Below are positions 8,701 to 16,789 of a stretch of DNA of 62,255 bases, one piece after another. The DNA comes from JBBQXY01 sp038209195 (lineage in GTDB: Bacteria; Chloroflexota; Ktedonobacteria; Ktedonobacterales; Ktedonobacteraceae). Each line of letters begins with the position of its first letter. Position 1 is the stretch's first letter. The position numbers were made by a program, and so were the translations under genes. Below the pieces are notes generated by a model. The model was not told where the DNA came from. It made no database searches and saw only the letters and a list, made by a program, of their open reading frames with translations. Location: NCBI GenBank assembly GCA_038209195.1, contig JBBQXY010000011.1, positions 1 to 62,255 on the forward strand, written 5' to 3'.

Positions 8701-10264
8701 GATTTTCATATTCACGCCGTATTTCTTCACGTACTCTCGCCTCTTGCTCGCGGCGCAACTCCTCGCGTATCACCACTTCTTGTTCGCGCCGTATTTCCTC
8801 GCGTACCGTCGCTTCGATTTCGGAACGCAAAGCCTGGAGATCGCCGCGCCGCTCAAACGTAACCCGTTCCCGCAAAGCATCTTCTTCACGCGTGTTCTGC
8901 ATCTCCCAGGGCGTCCATCCTGGTTCTTGCCGCAAGACCGGGGCAGACTCGCTAGCCTCGTACTGTAATTGTTGAAATGCTTCGCCACACGAAACAATGG
9001 AGACTGAGAGCTGTTGCAGAATGATACGTAACTGCTCATCTGTCATCTGCACACCACTCGTGATGTGTTTCAGCAGGTCCAGCACCTTCTTCAATTTGCT
9101 ATTGGAGACCCACATTACCGAGAGTGGCAGATAGCGGCGTACTTGATCGGGACTATTACGCAGATTGAGGCCCATAGCCTGTCCAGCCCAGTCCTCCATG
9201 CGCTCAAGCGCGTCTTTAGAGCCATCCAAAAAACCCTTGAACTCAGCGCGTTGCTGCTCAACGACAGACATTGCCACACGCAACTGGGCGAGCATTTCTT
9301 TCAGGGAAGAGGCTTGTGCCTCTAATGACTGCGTTTCCTCCTGCACCTCGTTGTATGCTTGCGTAAAAGTAGCTCCAGATGAACCAGCAGTGACATGCTG
9401 GGGCACCTGCGCTACGGGTAGGGAACGCGCATCTTCTGCCGCACCTGCTCCGTGAAGAGTTGCTTGATCTGCCAGATCACTCGCTTCGATCTCATCTTCA
9501 ATGGGCAGACGAGGCGTTGGCGTCGCAGGGAGTACCTCCTGGGAAAACGTCGGACGTGTAGCAGATGAAGCAGAAGCCAGCATCTCTAAAGTACTGGGAT
9601 CGCTCGGCTGAAAATCATGATTATTTTCGGTTGGCGTCACTACTTGCTTGGACGAGTCTGGAACGTGTGCCGCTACATGAGGTGCCGTCTGAACAGTTTC
9701 TTCAGGCCAGTCAACCCCCGCATCGGTGACGGGGGGAGTATGGAACGATGCCAGTACTTCATCCAACGACGGCATTGATGGCGAAGATGCACTGACGGTT
9801 AATGGTTCGGAACCAATCTGCGGCTGCTCTCCGTTTGTCCCATTGCCGTTTGCAGCCTGCGCCGCGACGTCCAAATACGTACGATACTGTACATAATCAG
9901 CATCGTCTTCCGCGATAATGGCGTTCTCATCAACCCCCCCACGAACTCCTTGCAAGAGTACGCATATCCTTTTGAAGGAACGTTGCAAAAGACCCAGTGA
10001 AGGCCCATCGAGGACCGCTATTCCTTCCAGCACATCGCCCAGTATATCTTCCATCCCATGGGCTACATGAGCTAAACCGGGGAAGTCCATCATCGAAGCA
10101 GACCCACCGATAGTATGAGTACGACGATAGGTCTCTTCAAGAGCCTCCATGTCGCTCGGTAACTGTGCCAGACGCTCAAGGTTTGTCTCTATTTCCGGCA
10201 AATAACTATTCACCTCTTCGATAAATGAGTCGAGGATGGACAGTTTATCAAATGTATTCGACAT
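5720..10264 (-). CDS. Hybrid CheA/ChpA-like histidine kinase with two Hpt domains and a receiver
   Basis: A 1514-aa chemosensory kinase. Order: Hpt1 (about 5-115, phosphorylatable H50 in RRTHTIGG), a Pro/Ser-rich linker, a long charged coiled coil with repeated REEIRREQE-like heptads (about 490-590), Hpt2 (about 690-800, H724 in THTLKGAAG), dimerisation helices, HATPase with the N-box LMRNAVNHA and GRGVGL, a CheW-like domain, and a C-terminal receiver with D1441 in LLDIEMP. The layout recalls Pseudomonas ChpA and cyanobacterial Hik/PixL kinases. It should autophosphorylate the Hpt histidines in response to the adjacent receptor and pass phosphate to the two CheY-like proteins. ATG 10264 is chosen over an in-frame GTG at 10279; neither has a strong ribosome-binding site. 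Confidence 0.92.
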   Translation of the reverse strand: MSNTFDKLSILDSFIEEVNSYLPEIETNLERLAQLPSDMEALEETYRRTHTIGGSASMMDFPGLAHVAHGMEDILGDVLEGIAVLDGPSLGLLQRSFKRICVLLQGVRGGVDENAIIAEDDADYVQYRTYLDVAAQAANGNGTNGEQPQIGSEPLTVSASSPSMPSLDEVLASFHTPPVTDAGVDWPEETVQTAPHVAAHVPDSSKQVVTPTENNHDFQPSDPSTLEMLASASSATRPTFSQEVLPATPTPRLPIEDEIEASDLADQATLHGAGAAEDARSLPVAQVPQHVTAGSSGATFTQAYNEVQEETQSLEAQASSLKEMLAQLRVAMSVVEQQRAEFKGFLDGSKDALERMEDWAGQAMGLNLRNSPDQVRRYLPLSVMWVSNSKLKKVLDLLKHITSGVQMTDEQLRIILQQLSVSIVSCGEAFQQLQYEASESAPVLRQEPGWTPWEMQNTREEDALRERVTFERRGDLQALRSEIEATVREEIRREQEVVIREELRREQEARVREEIRREYENRPLTLAARTELEQQLRKEIRQEFEARRQLQESVSGHEAEESMQELADRLRSEIEIQVRQEFLDQITVEGADAFKPSMQQSLMPPVPGASRTSNFADKARQAAGLSPIDTTNENESREMPPIASVTMPSQQPALPQAQVTSTPPPAYQHSSPSATPFAEFSEEASEIFRLEAEEHLQTIIMHVAALEKSSEDREMIQGIRRATHTLKGAAGMMGFRAIADLCHIFEDLLESAMEGTTAITPAVVSLVLDTAETLDILIMGKENDPRDEEAKVAQLRTRYAELLGEQSTTMGFGDEEDTDEASDEELLLSQSMSAVIGSNQPAETNAQRAARSDLSVRVRLAKLDELVNLFGEMLVNRSILEERISRLTQLVADAGVSSTRLRDVGQKLESRFEAATLPSGHSVQVMPGEGTQVIANTSSSNGSQRHSQQSHLDDFDELELDRYTEFHQLARGLSEGISDMTTLSTEMEVVIRESEGVFARENRLNTTFQDRLMKARLVPLSTMTPRLYRAARAVALKQHKEISFLLEGDETEVDRTVNEEIAGPLLHLMRNAVNHAIETPEVRIQKGKPAAGQIKLSAAYEGNLVVITVRDDGVGIDPELVRKAAVARGIIRPDQALNDSDIIDFIFRPGFSTSEVLSEESGRGVGLDVVRDSVSRLRGTLEVESMPGQGTAFTMRFPTSLAIQSAMIVKVGDSLFAIPTVMVEAIGRLDNYKRATLAGRPAIVVRNDLYPLNMLSQLLSLPVGFIDDKAPVLLINAAGNQVALVVDEIRGKLDVVMKNLGPHLRDVPGISGGTVMGNGRVVLVLDLTQLLNARSKLVGTAYGTPVRRDAAASASAFVQTPSGESVVASQKVSAPAKPPVAAPQAEPERGKHILVVDDSPSVRRVVGNMLKQHGWEVQMARDGVEALDLISRQTPAAVLLDIEMPRMDGYELIATVRAQEQYRTLPMVVLTSRAAAKHQQRAIQLGASSYVVKPYQDEELINTLNTLIFGAAAK

Positions 10265-10414
10265 GTTGCGCGTACCCACTTATTCTAGTTGCACGTTTTT
10301 TCTGTAAAAGCTTTCGGCATATGGATAGACCCATTGCTATCCACGGAGCCACCTTTGCTGCACCAGCACCCCCAAACATCCTTCTTCTAGAGAAAAAACG
10401 TGCCACTCAGATCG

Positions 10415-12643
10415 CTATTGACCAAATTGCCCATTCCCGTTATTTGGAAAAGGAGTTTGATCTTGACCAAACGGAGACGAATTTTGACTTGGATCCTGCT
10501 GCGGACCTCTCTGCCATGCTTGACGAGTAGGTGGTCCCGGAGGGGGTTGTACTTGTCCAGCATCAGGCTTCTGCGAATTTGGCATTTGGCTAGCAGGTGG
10601 GAAAAACGATTGACCTTGTTGCGCAAAAGTTGCTTGACCAGGCTGATTGCCAAACTGCCCCTGGTCACTAAAGTTTTGCTGCGACTCAAAGCTAGGGAAA
10701 TCGCCAAAACCTGGTTGATTGCCAAATGCTTGCCCTTGCGGCTGCCCACCAAAGCCCTGTTGATTGTTAAATGTCTGCGACCGCCCACCAAAGCCTTGCT
10801 GGCTATCAAAACTCGGCTGCCCCGCAAATGATGGTGGCTGCCCACCAAAACCAGGCTGGCTATCAAAGCCCTGATTGAAACCTTGTTGATGGTCTAAGCC
10901 CTGTTGACCATTGAAACCTTGCTGACCATTGAAACCTTGTTGAGTTTCAAAGAACTGTTGACCATTATAGCCCTGATTATTAAACGCGGGCTGAGCATAA
11001 TCTTGCTGATTACTAAAGACATGTTGCCCATTTCGTGCAGGGAGAGCCGCTAACGAACCAGAGCTTCCCGGCTCTGGCAACGGGGGGAAATTCCCAGCGA
11101 ACCCTTGATTCCAATCAGTCTCGGTACCAGGATTGAGCGCCTGCTGATAGAACTGATTCCCATTGCCATTGGTCAGTTCTGTCACGGAAGCCATACCTGG
11201 GTATGTGCCCACCATTTCGTTGCTGCGATCTGGCAAACGAAAGGTCGATACCGAGGAACGGAGTTGCTCTGATAACTCAGCCAGGTAACTCACACTACTA
11301 GCTGCTTCTTGCGTTCCAATGTTCGTCTGGCGAGTGATATCAGAAATTTGTCCCATCGCGACGGCTACCGCTTCTGAGACCGATGTCTGATCATTAGCAG
11401 CACGCGCGATATGTTCGATCATCTGGGCCTGACGTTCCACTGCACTATAGATAGCATTCAGAGAACGGCCCGCTTCATCGGCGAGTTGCGATCCCTTTAC
11501 AACTTCCTGGGTGCTCTCTTCCATGGCGACAACCGCTTCATAGGTGTCGCCCTGAATACTTTTAACCAGCGTATCGATACGTTTCGTCGACTCGGTTGAA
11601 CGTTCCGCGAGTAGACGGATTTCGTCGGCAACCACAGCAAACCCACGTCCATGCTCACCAGCCATAGCTGACTGAATAGCGGCGTTGAGGGCAAGCAAGT
11701 TGGTCTGGTCAGCAATATCTTCGATAATACGCACGATTTCGCTAATTTCATTGGAGCGTTCACCGAGGCGTTTGATTTTCTTGGAGGTTTCTTGCACATT
11801 CTCGCGAATATTCATCATACCTTCAATGGTCTGACGCACAGATTGTTGACCGCTATTGGCGTTACGCAGGGCTTCCTGCGCCGCTTCCGCGCTCAACTGA
11901 GCGTTGCGGGCAACGTTTTGAATGAAGACAGCCAGTGCCTCCACCGCTTCGGTGGTCTGCGAGATCTGCGCTACCTGCGTTTCTGAAGCCTGGGCCAGTT
12001 CAGACGAGTTATCAAGAATTCGGCGCGTAGCGTTCGTCACCTGTACAGCCGTAACTTGCACGCGTCCAACGACTTTGGCAAGCTCTTCGATCATATAGTT
12101 AAATGAGTCAGCCAACACACCAAGCGTATCGGGCGTAACCTCCGCCTGCACACGCAAGTCGCCGTCACCAACCGCGCTGACCTCTTGTAACAACTTCTCG
12201 ATCTGCGCTTGTAGAGCGGCAGCATCACTGCCACCACCATTAAAGGCAGGGCCACCACTGGCATTTCCCGGATTATCTAACAGCGTATTTAACGACATTG
12301 AAAGCATAGCAAATTCATCATCGCCATTGATAACCGCCCGTACCGTTCGATCTCCACTTGCATAATCACGGCAAACATCAACAAGTCCGAGCAATCGATC
12401 TTTAATCTTACGCTGCACAAAATAATTGATGGTCAGCACTCCAATTAAAACCACAATGGCACATACCACCACGACAAGGACAAAGGTAGTGGCATCACCA
12501 CCGCTAGTACTACTTTGGAGTCTCTGAGATACAAATACTCCCAAGATAGCGATTAAAACGACTGGAATAGTCGCTGATACAACCAGTCCCAACTGCATCA
12601 GCGCATTGACAGTCATTCCGCCTCTGTTGCGATCAGGGTTCAT
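10415..12643 (-). CDS. Methyl-accepting chemotaxis protein with Gln/Phe/Asn-rich tail
   Basis: A 742-aa membrane receptor. The start at 12643 has AGGAGG 8 nt upstream; the longer in-frame extension lacks support. Two transmembrane helices (about 15-35 and 50-75) are separated by only about 15 residues, so there is almost no extracytoplasmic sensor domain. A HAMP-like region and the MCP signalling domain (about 200-480) follow. The hairpin tip reads IADQTNLLALNAAIQSAMAGE then GRGFAVVADEIR. The last roughly 220 residues are low complexity with many QQGF/GFNGQQ repeats, which is not usual for MCPs. It is likely the receptor for the CheW and CheA encoded beside it. Signals may be sensed in the membrane or cytoplasm, as proposed for PilJ-type receptors. 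Confidence 0.9.
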   Translation of the reverse strand: MNPDRNRGGMTVNALMQLGLVVSATIPVVLIAILGVFVSQRLQSSTSGGDATTFVLVVVVCAIVVLIGVLTINYFVQRKIKDRLLGLVDVCRDYASGDRTVRAVINGDDEFAMLSMSLNTLLDNPGNASGGPAFNGGGSDAAALQAQIEKLLQEVSAVGDGDLRVQAEVTPDTLGVLADSFNYMIEELAKVVGRVQVTAVQVTNATRRILDNSSELAQASETQVAQISQTTEAVEALAVFIQNVARNAQLSAEAAQEALRNANSGQQSVRQTIEGMMNIRENVQETSKKIKRLGERSNEISEIVRIIEDIADQTNLLALNAAIQSAMAGEHGRGFAVVADEIRLLAERSTESTKRIDTLVKSIQGDTYEAVVAMEESTQEVVKGSQLADEAGRSLNAIYSAVERQAQMIEHIARAANDQTSVSEAVAVAMGQISDITRQTNIGTQEAASSVSYLAELSEQLRSSVSTFRLPDRSNEMVGTYPGMASVTELTNGNGNQFYQQALNPGTETDWNQGFAGNFPPLPEPGSSGSLAALPARNGQHVFSNQQDYAQPAFNNQGYNGQQFFETQQGFNGQQGFNGQQGLDHQQGFNQGFDSQPGFGGQPPSFAGQPSFDSQQGFGGRSQTFNNQQGFGGQPQGQAFGNQPGFGDFPSFESQQNFSDQGQFGNQPGQATFAQQGQSFFPPASQMPNSQKPDAGQVQPPPGPPTRQAWQRGPQQDPSQNSSPFGQDQTPFPNNGNGQFGQ

Positions 12644-12689
12644 CCGCAGGGCCTCCTGTGTGTAAAAATACATCTCGTGAAAAGATTTC

Positions 12690-13373
12690 TTATGGCAGCG
12701 CCTGATAATGCTGCATCTTGTCGGAGAAAAGCAAACGCGCCGCATCTAACAATACGATTGGTCGTTGTTGATCGAGCAACGCAAACCCTGCAGCATAGGG
12801 AGCAACCCATGGTGGAACATTGCTCTGGCGTGTACTTACGGGGGCAATGATAGACGGAGAAATTGGTAGCATTTCACTGACCCCATCCACGGCCAAGCAT
12901 ATGATCATCTCGTTGTAATGCACCGACAACAAACGAGTACGCGGATTATAGAGTAGCGACTCTATGCCAAGAAAGGCGCGCAAGTCTACCACCGAGGCGA
13001 TAGTACCACGTAGATTGATCACTCCCTTTAACCATGGTGCGACATTCGGTACAGGTGTGACGTCTAATAAACGTTCAACTCCTTGAATATGTTCAGCTTT
13101 AAAAGCAAACTCGCGGTCGAGTAGCGAGAAGACAAGGTATTGATCGCCACTCACAACGTTTGGTTGAGCGAGGGGCGCAGCACGCTCTGGTCTCGCTTGC
13201 GTCAGTTGCGCAAGCTGCGCTTGTAATGCAGCCACTGATGCACGAGAACCACCACGCTGACTGCCACGAGCATCAGCCGACGTCCCCTCTTGTGTTCCTG
13301 AGCGCGGGACAGCCGACATTGCCTCTGCTAGTCGAGCATCTCGTTGCCGCTTTATCTGATCATCGCTGGCCAC
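12690..13373 (-). CDS. CheW-like coupling protein
   Basis: A 227-aa protein with a disordered Ala/Gln/Arg-rich N terminus (about 1-75) and a C-terminal CheW domain. The CheW signature is visible as VFSLLDREFAFKAEHIQGVE followed by VPNVAPWLKGVINLRGTIASVVDL. CheW proteins bridge receptors and CheA in chemosensory arrays. GTG start with GGGAG about 8 nt upstream. It lies 46 bp upstream of the MCP gene in the same operon and corresponds to PilI/PixI in related clusters. Confidence 0.9.
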   Translation of the reverse strand: MASDDQIKRQRDARLAEAMSAVPRSGTQEGTSADARGSQRGGSRASVAALQAQLAQLTQARPERAAPLAQPNVVSGDQYLVFSLLDREFAFKAEHIQGVERLLDVTPVPNVAPWLKGVINLRGTIASVVDLRAFLGIESLLYNPRTRLLSVHYNEMIICLAVDGVSEMLPISPSIIAPVSTRQSNVPPWVAPYAAGFALLDQQRPIVLLDAARLLFSDKMQHYQALP

Positions 13374-13468
13374 AAATTACTCCCTTGGCGACCGTTTGAG
13401 CCGCCCACATAAAACCTCTCTCTGTGCGTCCATACACAAAGAATTCTGTTGACAGCTATTCCTTGTAG

Positions 13469-13834
13469 CTAAATGAGGCTTTGAACACTCGCGACCAACT
13501 CATCACTATTGAATGGCTTGGTCATATACAAATCCGCGCCCTGTCTCAATCCCCATGATTTGTCCAATGGAGTATTCTTACTTGTCAATAAAATGATCGG
13601 GATGTGTCTACTGGCTTCATAGCTTTTGAGTTTCCGACACAATTGAAAACCGTTTTGCTTCGGCAATACGACATCCAACACGATACACTGTGGATGCTCC
13701 TTAAATACCTTCTCTATTGCCTCATCACCATCAACTGCTGTGATTACGTCAAATCCACTGTTGCGCAGTGGAGCAACTATCATTGTTAACTCTGTCCAAC
13801 TATCATCCACAACCAATACCTTCTGCCCAGGCAT
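13469..13834 (-). CDS. CheY-like single-domain response regulator (PilH-like)
   Basis: A 121-aa receiver domain without an output domain. It has the acidic pair in VVDDSW, the phospho-acceptor Asp in IVLDVVLP (near residue 53), the conserved LLTSK Thr/Ser and the KPF lysine. AAAGG lies about 9 nt before the ATG. It sits between the other response regulator and cheW, so it should receive phosphate from the hybrid CheA. Pil-Chp and Pix systems also carry two such regulators with opposed roles. Confidence 0.9.
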   Translation of the reverse strand: MPGQKVLVVDDSWTELTMIVAPLRNSGFDVITAVDGDEAIEKVFKEHPQCIVLDVVLPKQNGFQLCRKLKSYEASRHIPIILLTSKNTPLDKSWGLRQGADLYMTKPFNSDELVASVQSLI

Positions 13835-13948
13835 CTTATTATACCTTTCCAGTCCGCCATTTACGCTAGTAGTATGGGAAAAAATGGCTATACTACACGC
13901 GTATATACCTATTCCATCGATGGGGTCCTAGGTATACCTATACATTGC

Positions 13949-14380
13949 TTACCCACGACGGCGTAAGCGGGTTCGCATTCCCTCCTGTTGAGGTGGCACA
14001 CGCTCTTGCCAGTTCACAAGATGCTTCTTTACCGTTTGGACAAGTTCCGCTGAGTCAAAGGGTTTGGTCAGATATTCCGTTGACCCGGCAAGCCGTCCAC
14101 GCATCTTGTCAAACAATCCGTCCTTCCCACTGAGCATGATAATCGGTATTTGTCGAAACTGCAAGTTTTTCCTTATTATCTGGCAAATATGGTACCCATC
14201 CATGCGTGGTAACTGGATATCCAGCAGAATAACTGCCGGCATTTCATCTGCCACTGAAGTCAACGCGCTGAGACCATCTACAGCAGTGATTACTCTAATA
14301 TGCTCCCGTTGTAGGGTCATTTGGACGATCTTGCGCACTGTGGGACTATCGTCTACAACGAGTACTGTCGGTTCAGCCAT
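13949..14380 (-). CDS. CheY-like response regulator (PilG-like)
   Basis: A 143-aa receiver protein. It shows VVDDSPTVRK at the N terminus, LLDIQLPRMDGY with the phospho-acceptor Asp, LSGKDG and TKPFDS. A short basic tail (TRLRRRG) follows the domain. Its ATG directly follows the TAA of the PATAN protein gene, so the two are translationally coupled. In cyanobacteria the PATAN domain and a receiver are fused in one PatA-type protein; here they are adjacent genes. Confidence 0.9.
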   Translation of the reverse strand: MAEPTVLVVDDSPTVRKIVQMTLQREHIRVITAVDGLSALTSVADEMPAVILLDIQLPRMDGYHICQIIRKNLQFRQIPIIMLSGKDGLFDKMRGRLAGSTEYLTKPFDSAELVQTVKKHLVNWQERVPPQQEGMRTRLRRRG

Positions 14381-15778
14381 TTAGATAAACCTCCTACGTG
14401 GCTCTGGTGACTTATACGGACTACCATCATTCTCAGGCCCATTGGCCCCGCCGGGCGCAACACTAAGCGGTGACGAGGGTATACTATCGCGTCCCCGTGA
14501 CATCTGCGTATTGCGCTGAGCACGATACACCTGGTAATGGTGAATCTCTTGATCGATCTCAGTTAAAAATGCCTTCCAAGCAAAGTTTAGGTTGCGACCA
14601 GTATGGGAATTTCCCACCTCGTCCCGCAGCAACTCAGCAAATATCATGCGCAAAAATGCCGCCAGGCCGAGCACCGCTTCCCAATAAAATTCCTCTAATT
14701 GCTCTCCCTTGACCAGTTTGTCCAGCGTTAAGATACTACTACAGTCAAGTTTGCCATTGGCAAATTCGGTAGTTTCCAGTATCGGATAGTGCTGCTGCGA
14801 TAAGAGCTGTAATTGTTGGGCAAAACGGCGTTCCAGGAAACGAACGACCTCTCCGAAAGGCACTTGTCCCCGTCCGCGTAAACTTTTCGCGTATCTTCCA
14901 TGGTGGACTAGCAAGCCATTGATGCACTCGGAAAGAACCGTGACAAGGCCGAGTAGATGTTGTTCTGGGTTTGAAGATTGCCGTTGTTTGGCTAAGGTTG
15001 TTTGACATTTGATAATAATATTAGAGAGGTCTTGCTGCACTTCACCTTCCAGTGCAGTATCCACAACTTCGATGAGGCGCAGTTCCAGCAGACGCATCAT
15101 AATCCGAGCCACACGCGCTTCTGGCGTCATGAGGGCAAGGGCGATGGCCTGAAGTGGCAATTCACCGTTCGAGAGGCACAAGACTTCAATATTATCCTGG
15201 CTTAATCCAAGGCTTCGCACATCATTATTTACCTCTGGCTGCCAACGTGCTACTGTCGTACGCGTCAAATGCGTCTCGCCCATTTCTTCCCACTCGTCAG
15301 CCTGCCGCAACGCTTCCAGCAGTACCGAATCAATATCTAACGGCTGGAGTTTATTCTCCATTGGCACCAGATGGCGATGAAAGGCAAAACGCCCATCCAC
15401 CCAGCGCAGCGCATGGCTAATCGACTGGGTCACAGCGAATTCCAGGCGGTGCTGCATTTCAGCTACACTCATCATATTCCGTTCAACCAGGATAGATAGT
15501 GCTGCCTGTATATTTCCACCCGCCATGTCACGTACAGTATTGGCAGTTTGCGGATGAAGCTTATTGATGAGGCAGAGCATAACCAGTAAGTCCGGTTGCG
15601 GCAAACCTTCTTCACGCAGCGCGACAATCTGGCCTTTGCGCAGGCTGATCGTCAGTGTTTCAGGTCCCGAGTACACGAAAAGCGTCCCTGTCTTCCCACT
15701 CAGTGCGAGCATTTTTAGGATGGATTGAAGACCTAGCGTTTGCAGGTCGCCATCCATAATACGATCTTGCTGCTCCAT
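14381..15778 (-). CDS. DUF4388 (PATAN) domain signalling protein
   Basis: A 465-aa protein. Residues about 8-140 match the DUF4388/PATAN pattern: GDLQTLGLQSILKMLALSGKTG, a beta-rich core, and FHRHLVP near its end. The rest is mainly helical with no recognised domain, ending in a Ser/Pro/Arg-rich tail. PATAN domains occur in PatA/PixG-type regulators that interact with chemosensory output in cyanobacteria. It is the first gene of the minus-strand chemosensory operon and is coupled to the next gene (TAA then ATG). The ATG at 15778 has AAGGA about 12 nt upstream; a second ATG seven codons in is an alternative start. Confidence 0.8.
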   Translation of the reverse strand: MEQQDRIMDGDLQTLGLQSILKMLALSGKTGTLFVYSGPETLTISLRKGQIVALREEGLPQPDLLVMLCLINKLHPQTANTVRDMAGGNIQAALSILVERNMMSVAEMQHRLEFAVTQSISHALRWVDGRFAFHRHLVPMENKLQPLDIDSVLLEALRQADEWEEMGETHLTRTTVARWQPEVNNDVRSLGLSQDNIEVLCLSNGELPLQAIALALMTPEARVARIMMRLLELRLIEVVDTALEGEVQQDLSNIIIKCQTTLAKQRQSSNPEQHLLGLVTVLSECINGLLVHHGRYAKSLRGRGQVPFGEVVRFLERRFAQQLQLLSQQHYPILETTEFANGKLDCSSILTLDKLVKGEQLEEFYWEAVLGLAAFLRMIFAELLRDEVGNSHTGRNLNFAWKAFLTEIDQEIHHYQVYRAQRNTQMSRGRDSIPSSPLSVAPGGANGPENDGSPYKSPEPRRRFI

Positions 15779-16051
15779 CGTTCCGTATTGGTCCTTTCTC
15801 AGACAAGTCTGCTCGTGTCACTATAACGACCGAAAGACTCGCCAAAAATGCTTTCTAGCGCAGGATTTTGTGCTTCCCACATACTTTATGAAACACGCTC
15901 ACTGCCCACTATCCACTTCTCACCTGCTCAATGCAGTGAATCATGATTTTCCGCGAAATGAATTGATGAGTTTATCATACCCCATTCACCAGTGTACGTC
16001 AAAACGAATTAACGATGTATTAAGAAAAAAGGCGAAACCATTAAATTTGTA
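15779..16051. other. Intergenic space between two signalling operons
   Basis: No gene seen. It lies between the chemosensory operon and the response-regulator gene ending at 16052, both on the minus strand. A weak minus-strand promoter (TTTTTG, 17 bp, TATAGT, about 15818-15846) could serve the chemosensory operon. No terminator hairpin with a U-tract was found. Confidence 0.35.
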
Positions 16052-16789
16052 TTAAATCGTTTGAAATTCCACGTTCCCGTTGAAAACATACCCTATGCCC
16101 GGCTCGGTTAATATATAGCGCGGGCGGGATGGCTCCTTCTCTACTTTCAACCGCAATTGTCGTACATAGACACGCAAATAGTCAGCTTCAGCCCCATATT
16201 CCGGCCCCCAAACCGCTCGTAATAATGAACGATGCGTCAGCACCTTCCCCGCGTAAAGCATGAGATGCCGCAACAATTCAAATTCGGTCGGCGTTAATTT
16301 CACCTCTTGCGTACCTGCTCGTACCTGTCTCCTCACCACATTCATCAGGAGATAGCCATCTTCGCTCCTCAATATATCTGGTTGTAAGAGCGGTTCTCCC
16401 CCGTTTTCCGCCGTACTAGCGCGCCGTAAACAGACTCGCACGCGTGCTTGTAATTCATCATTGCTGAACGGCTTTGTCAGGTAGTCGTCGGCACCCAGGT
16501 CAAGTGCCTCGACCTTCTGTCTTTCTTCGGTTACAGCAGACAAGACTATAATCGGTATTTGTGTCCAATGACGTAGCTCTTTACACACATCCAGACCACT
16601 ATATTCCCCAGGCAGATAGAGGTCTAGTAATATGAGGTCAGGCTGGTGAAGCCGCACCAGTTCCAATGCTTGTTTACCATCGCTGGCCGTCAACACCTCG
16701 TAACCACTGACAGCAAGATTGCGGCGTAACATCCGTTGAATGGGTGGTTCATCATCAACGACTAGTATGCGTTTGCCCTTCCCTTTCAT
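16052..16789 (-). CDS. OmpR/KdpE-type response regulator
   Basis: A 245-aa regulator with a receiver domain (about 6-120; VVDDEPP, the phospho-acceptor in LLDLYLPG, KPFSNDE) and a C-terminal winged helix (about 145-240; LTPTEFELLRHLM, then YVRQLRLKVE and PGIGYVF). Its ATG overlaps the TGA of the upstream histidine kinase gene (ATGA), so the pair is a coupled two-component system. The sequence is closest in style to KdpE, but no kdp transport genes are nearby, so the target is unknown. Confidence 0.92.
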   Translation of the reverse strand: MKGKGKRILVVDDEPPIQRMLRRNLAVSGYEVLTASDGKQALELVRLHQPDLILLDLYLPGEYSGLDVCKELRHWTQIPIIVLSAVTEERQKVEALDLGADDYLTKPFSNDELQARVRVCLRRASTAENGGEPLLQPDILRSEDGYLLMNVVRRQVRAGTQEVKLTPTEFELLRHLMLYAGKVLTHRSLLRAVWGPEYGAEADYLRVYVRQLRLKVEKEPSRPRYILTEPGIGYVFNGNVEFQTI

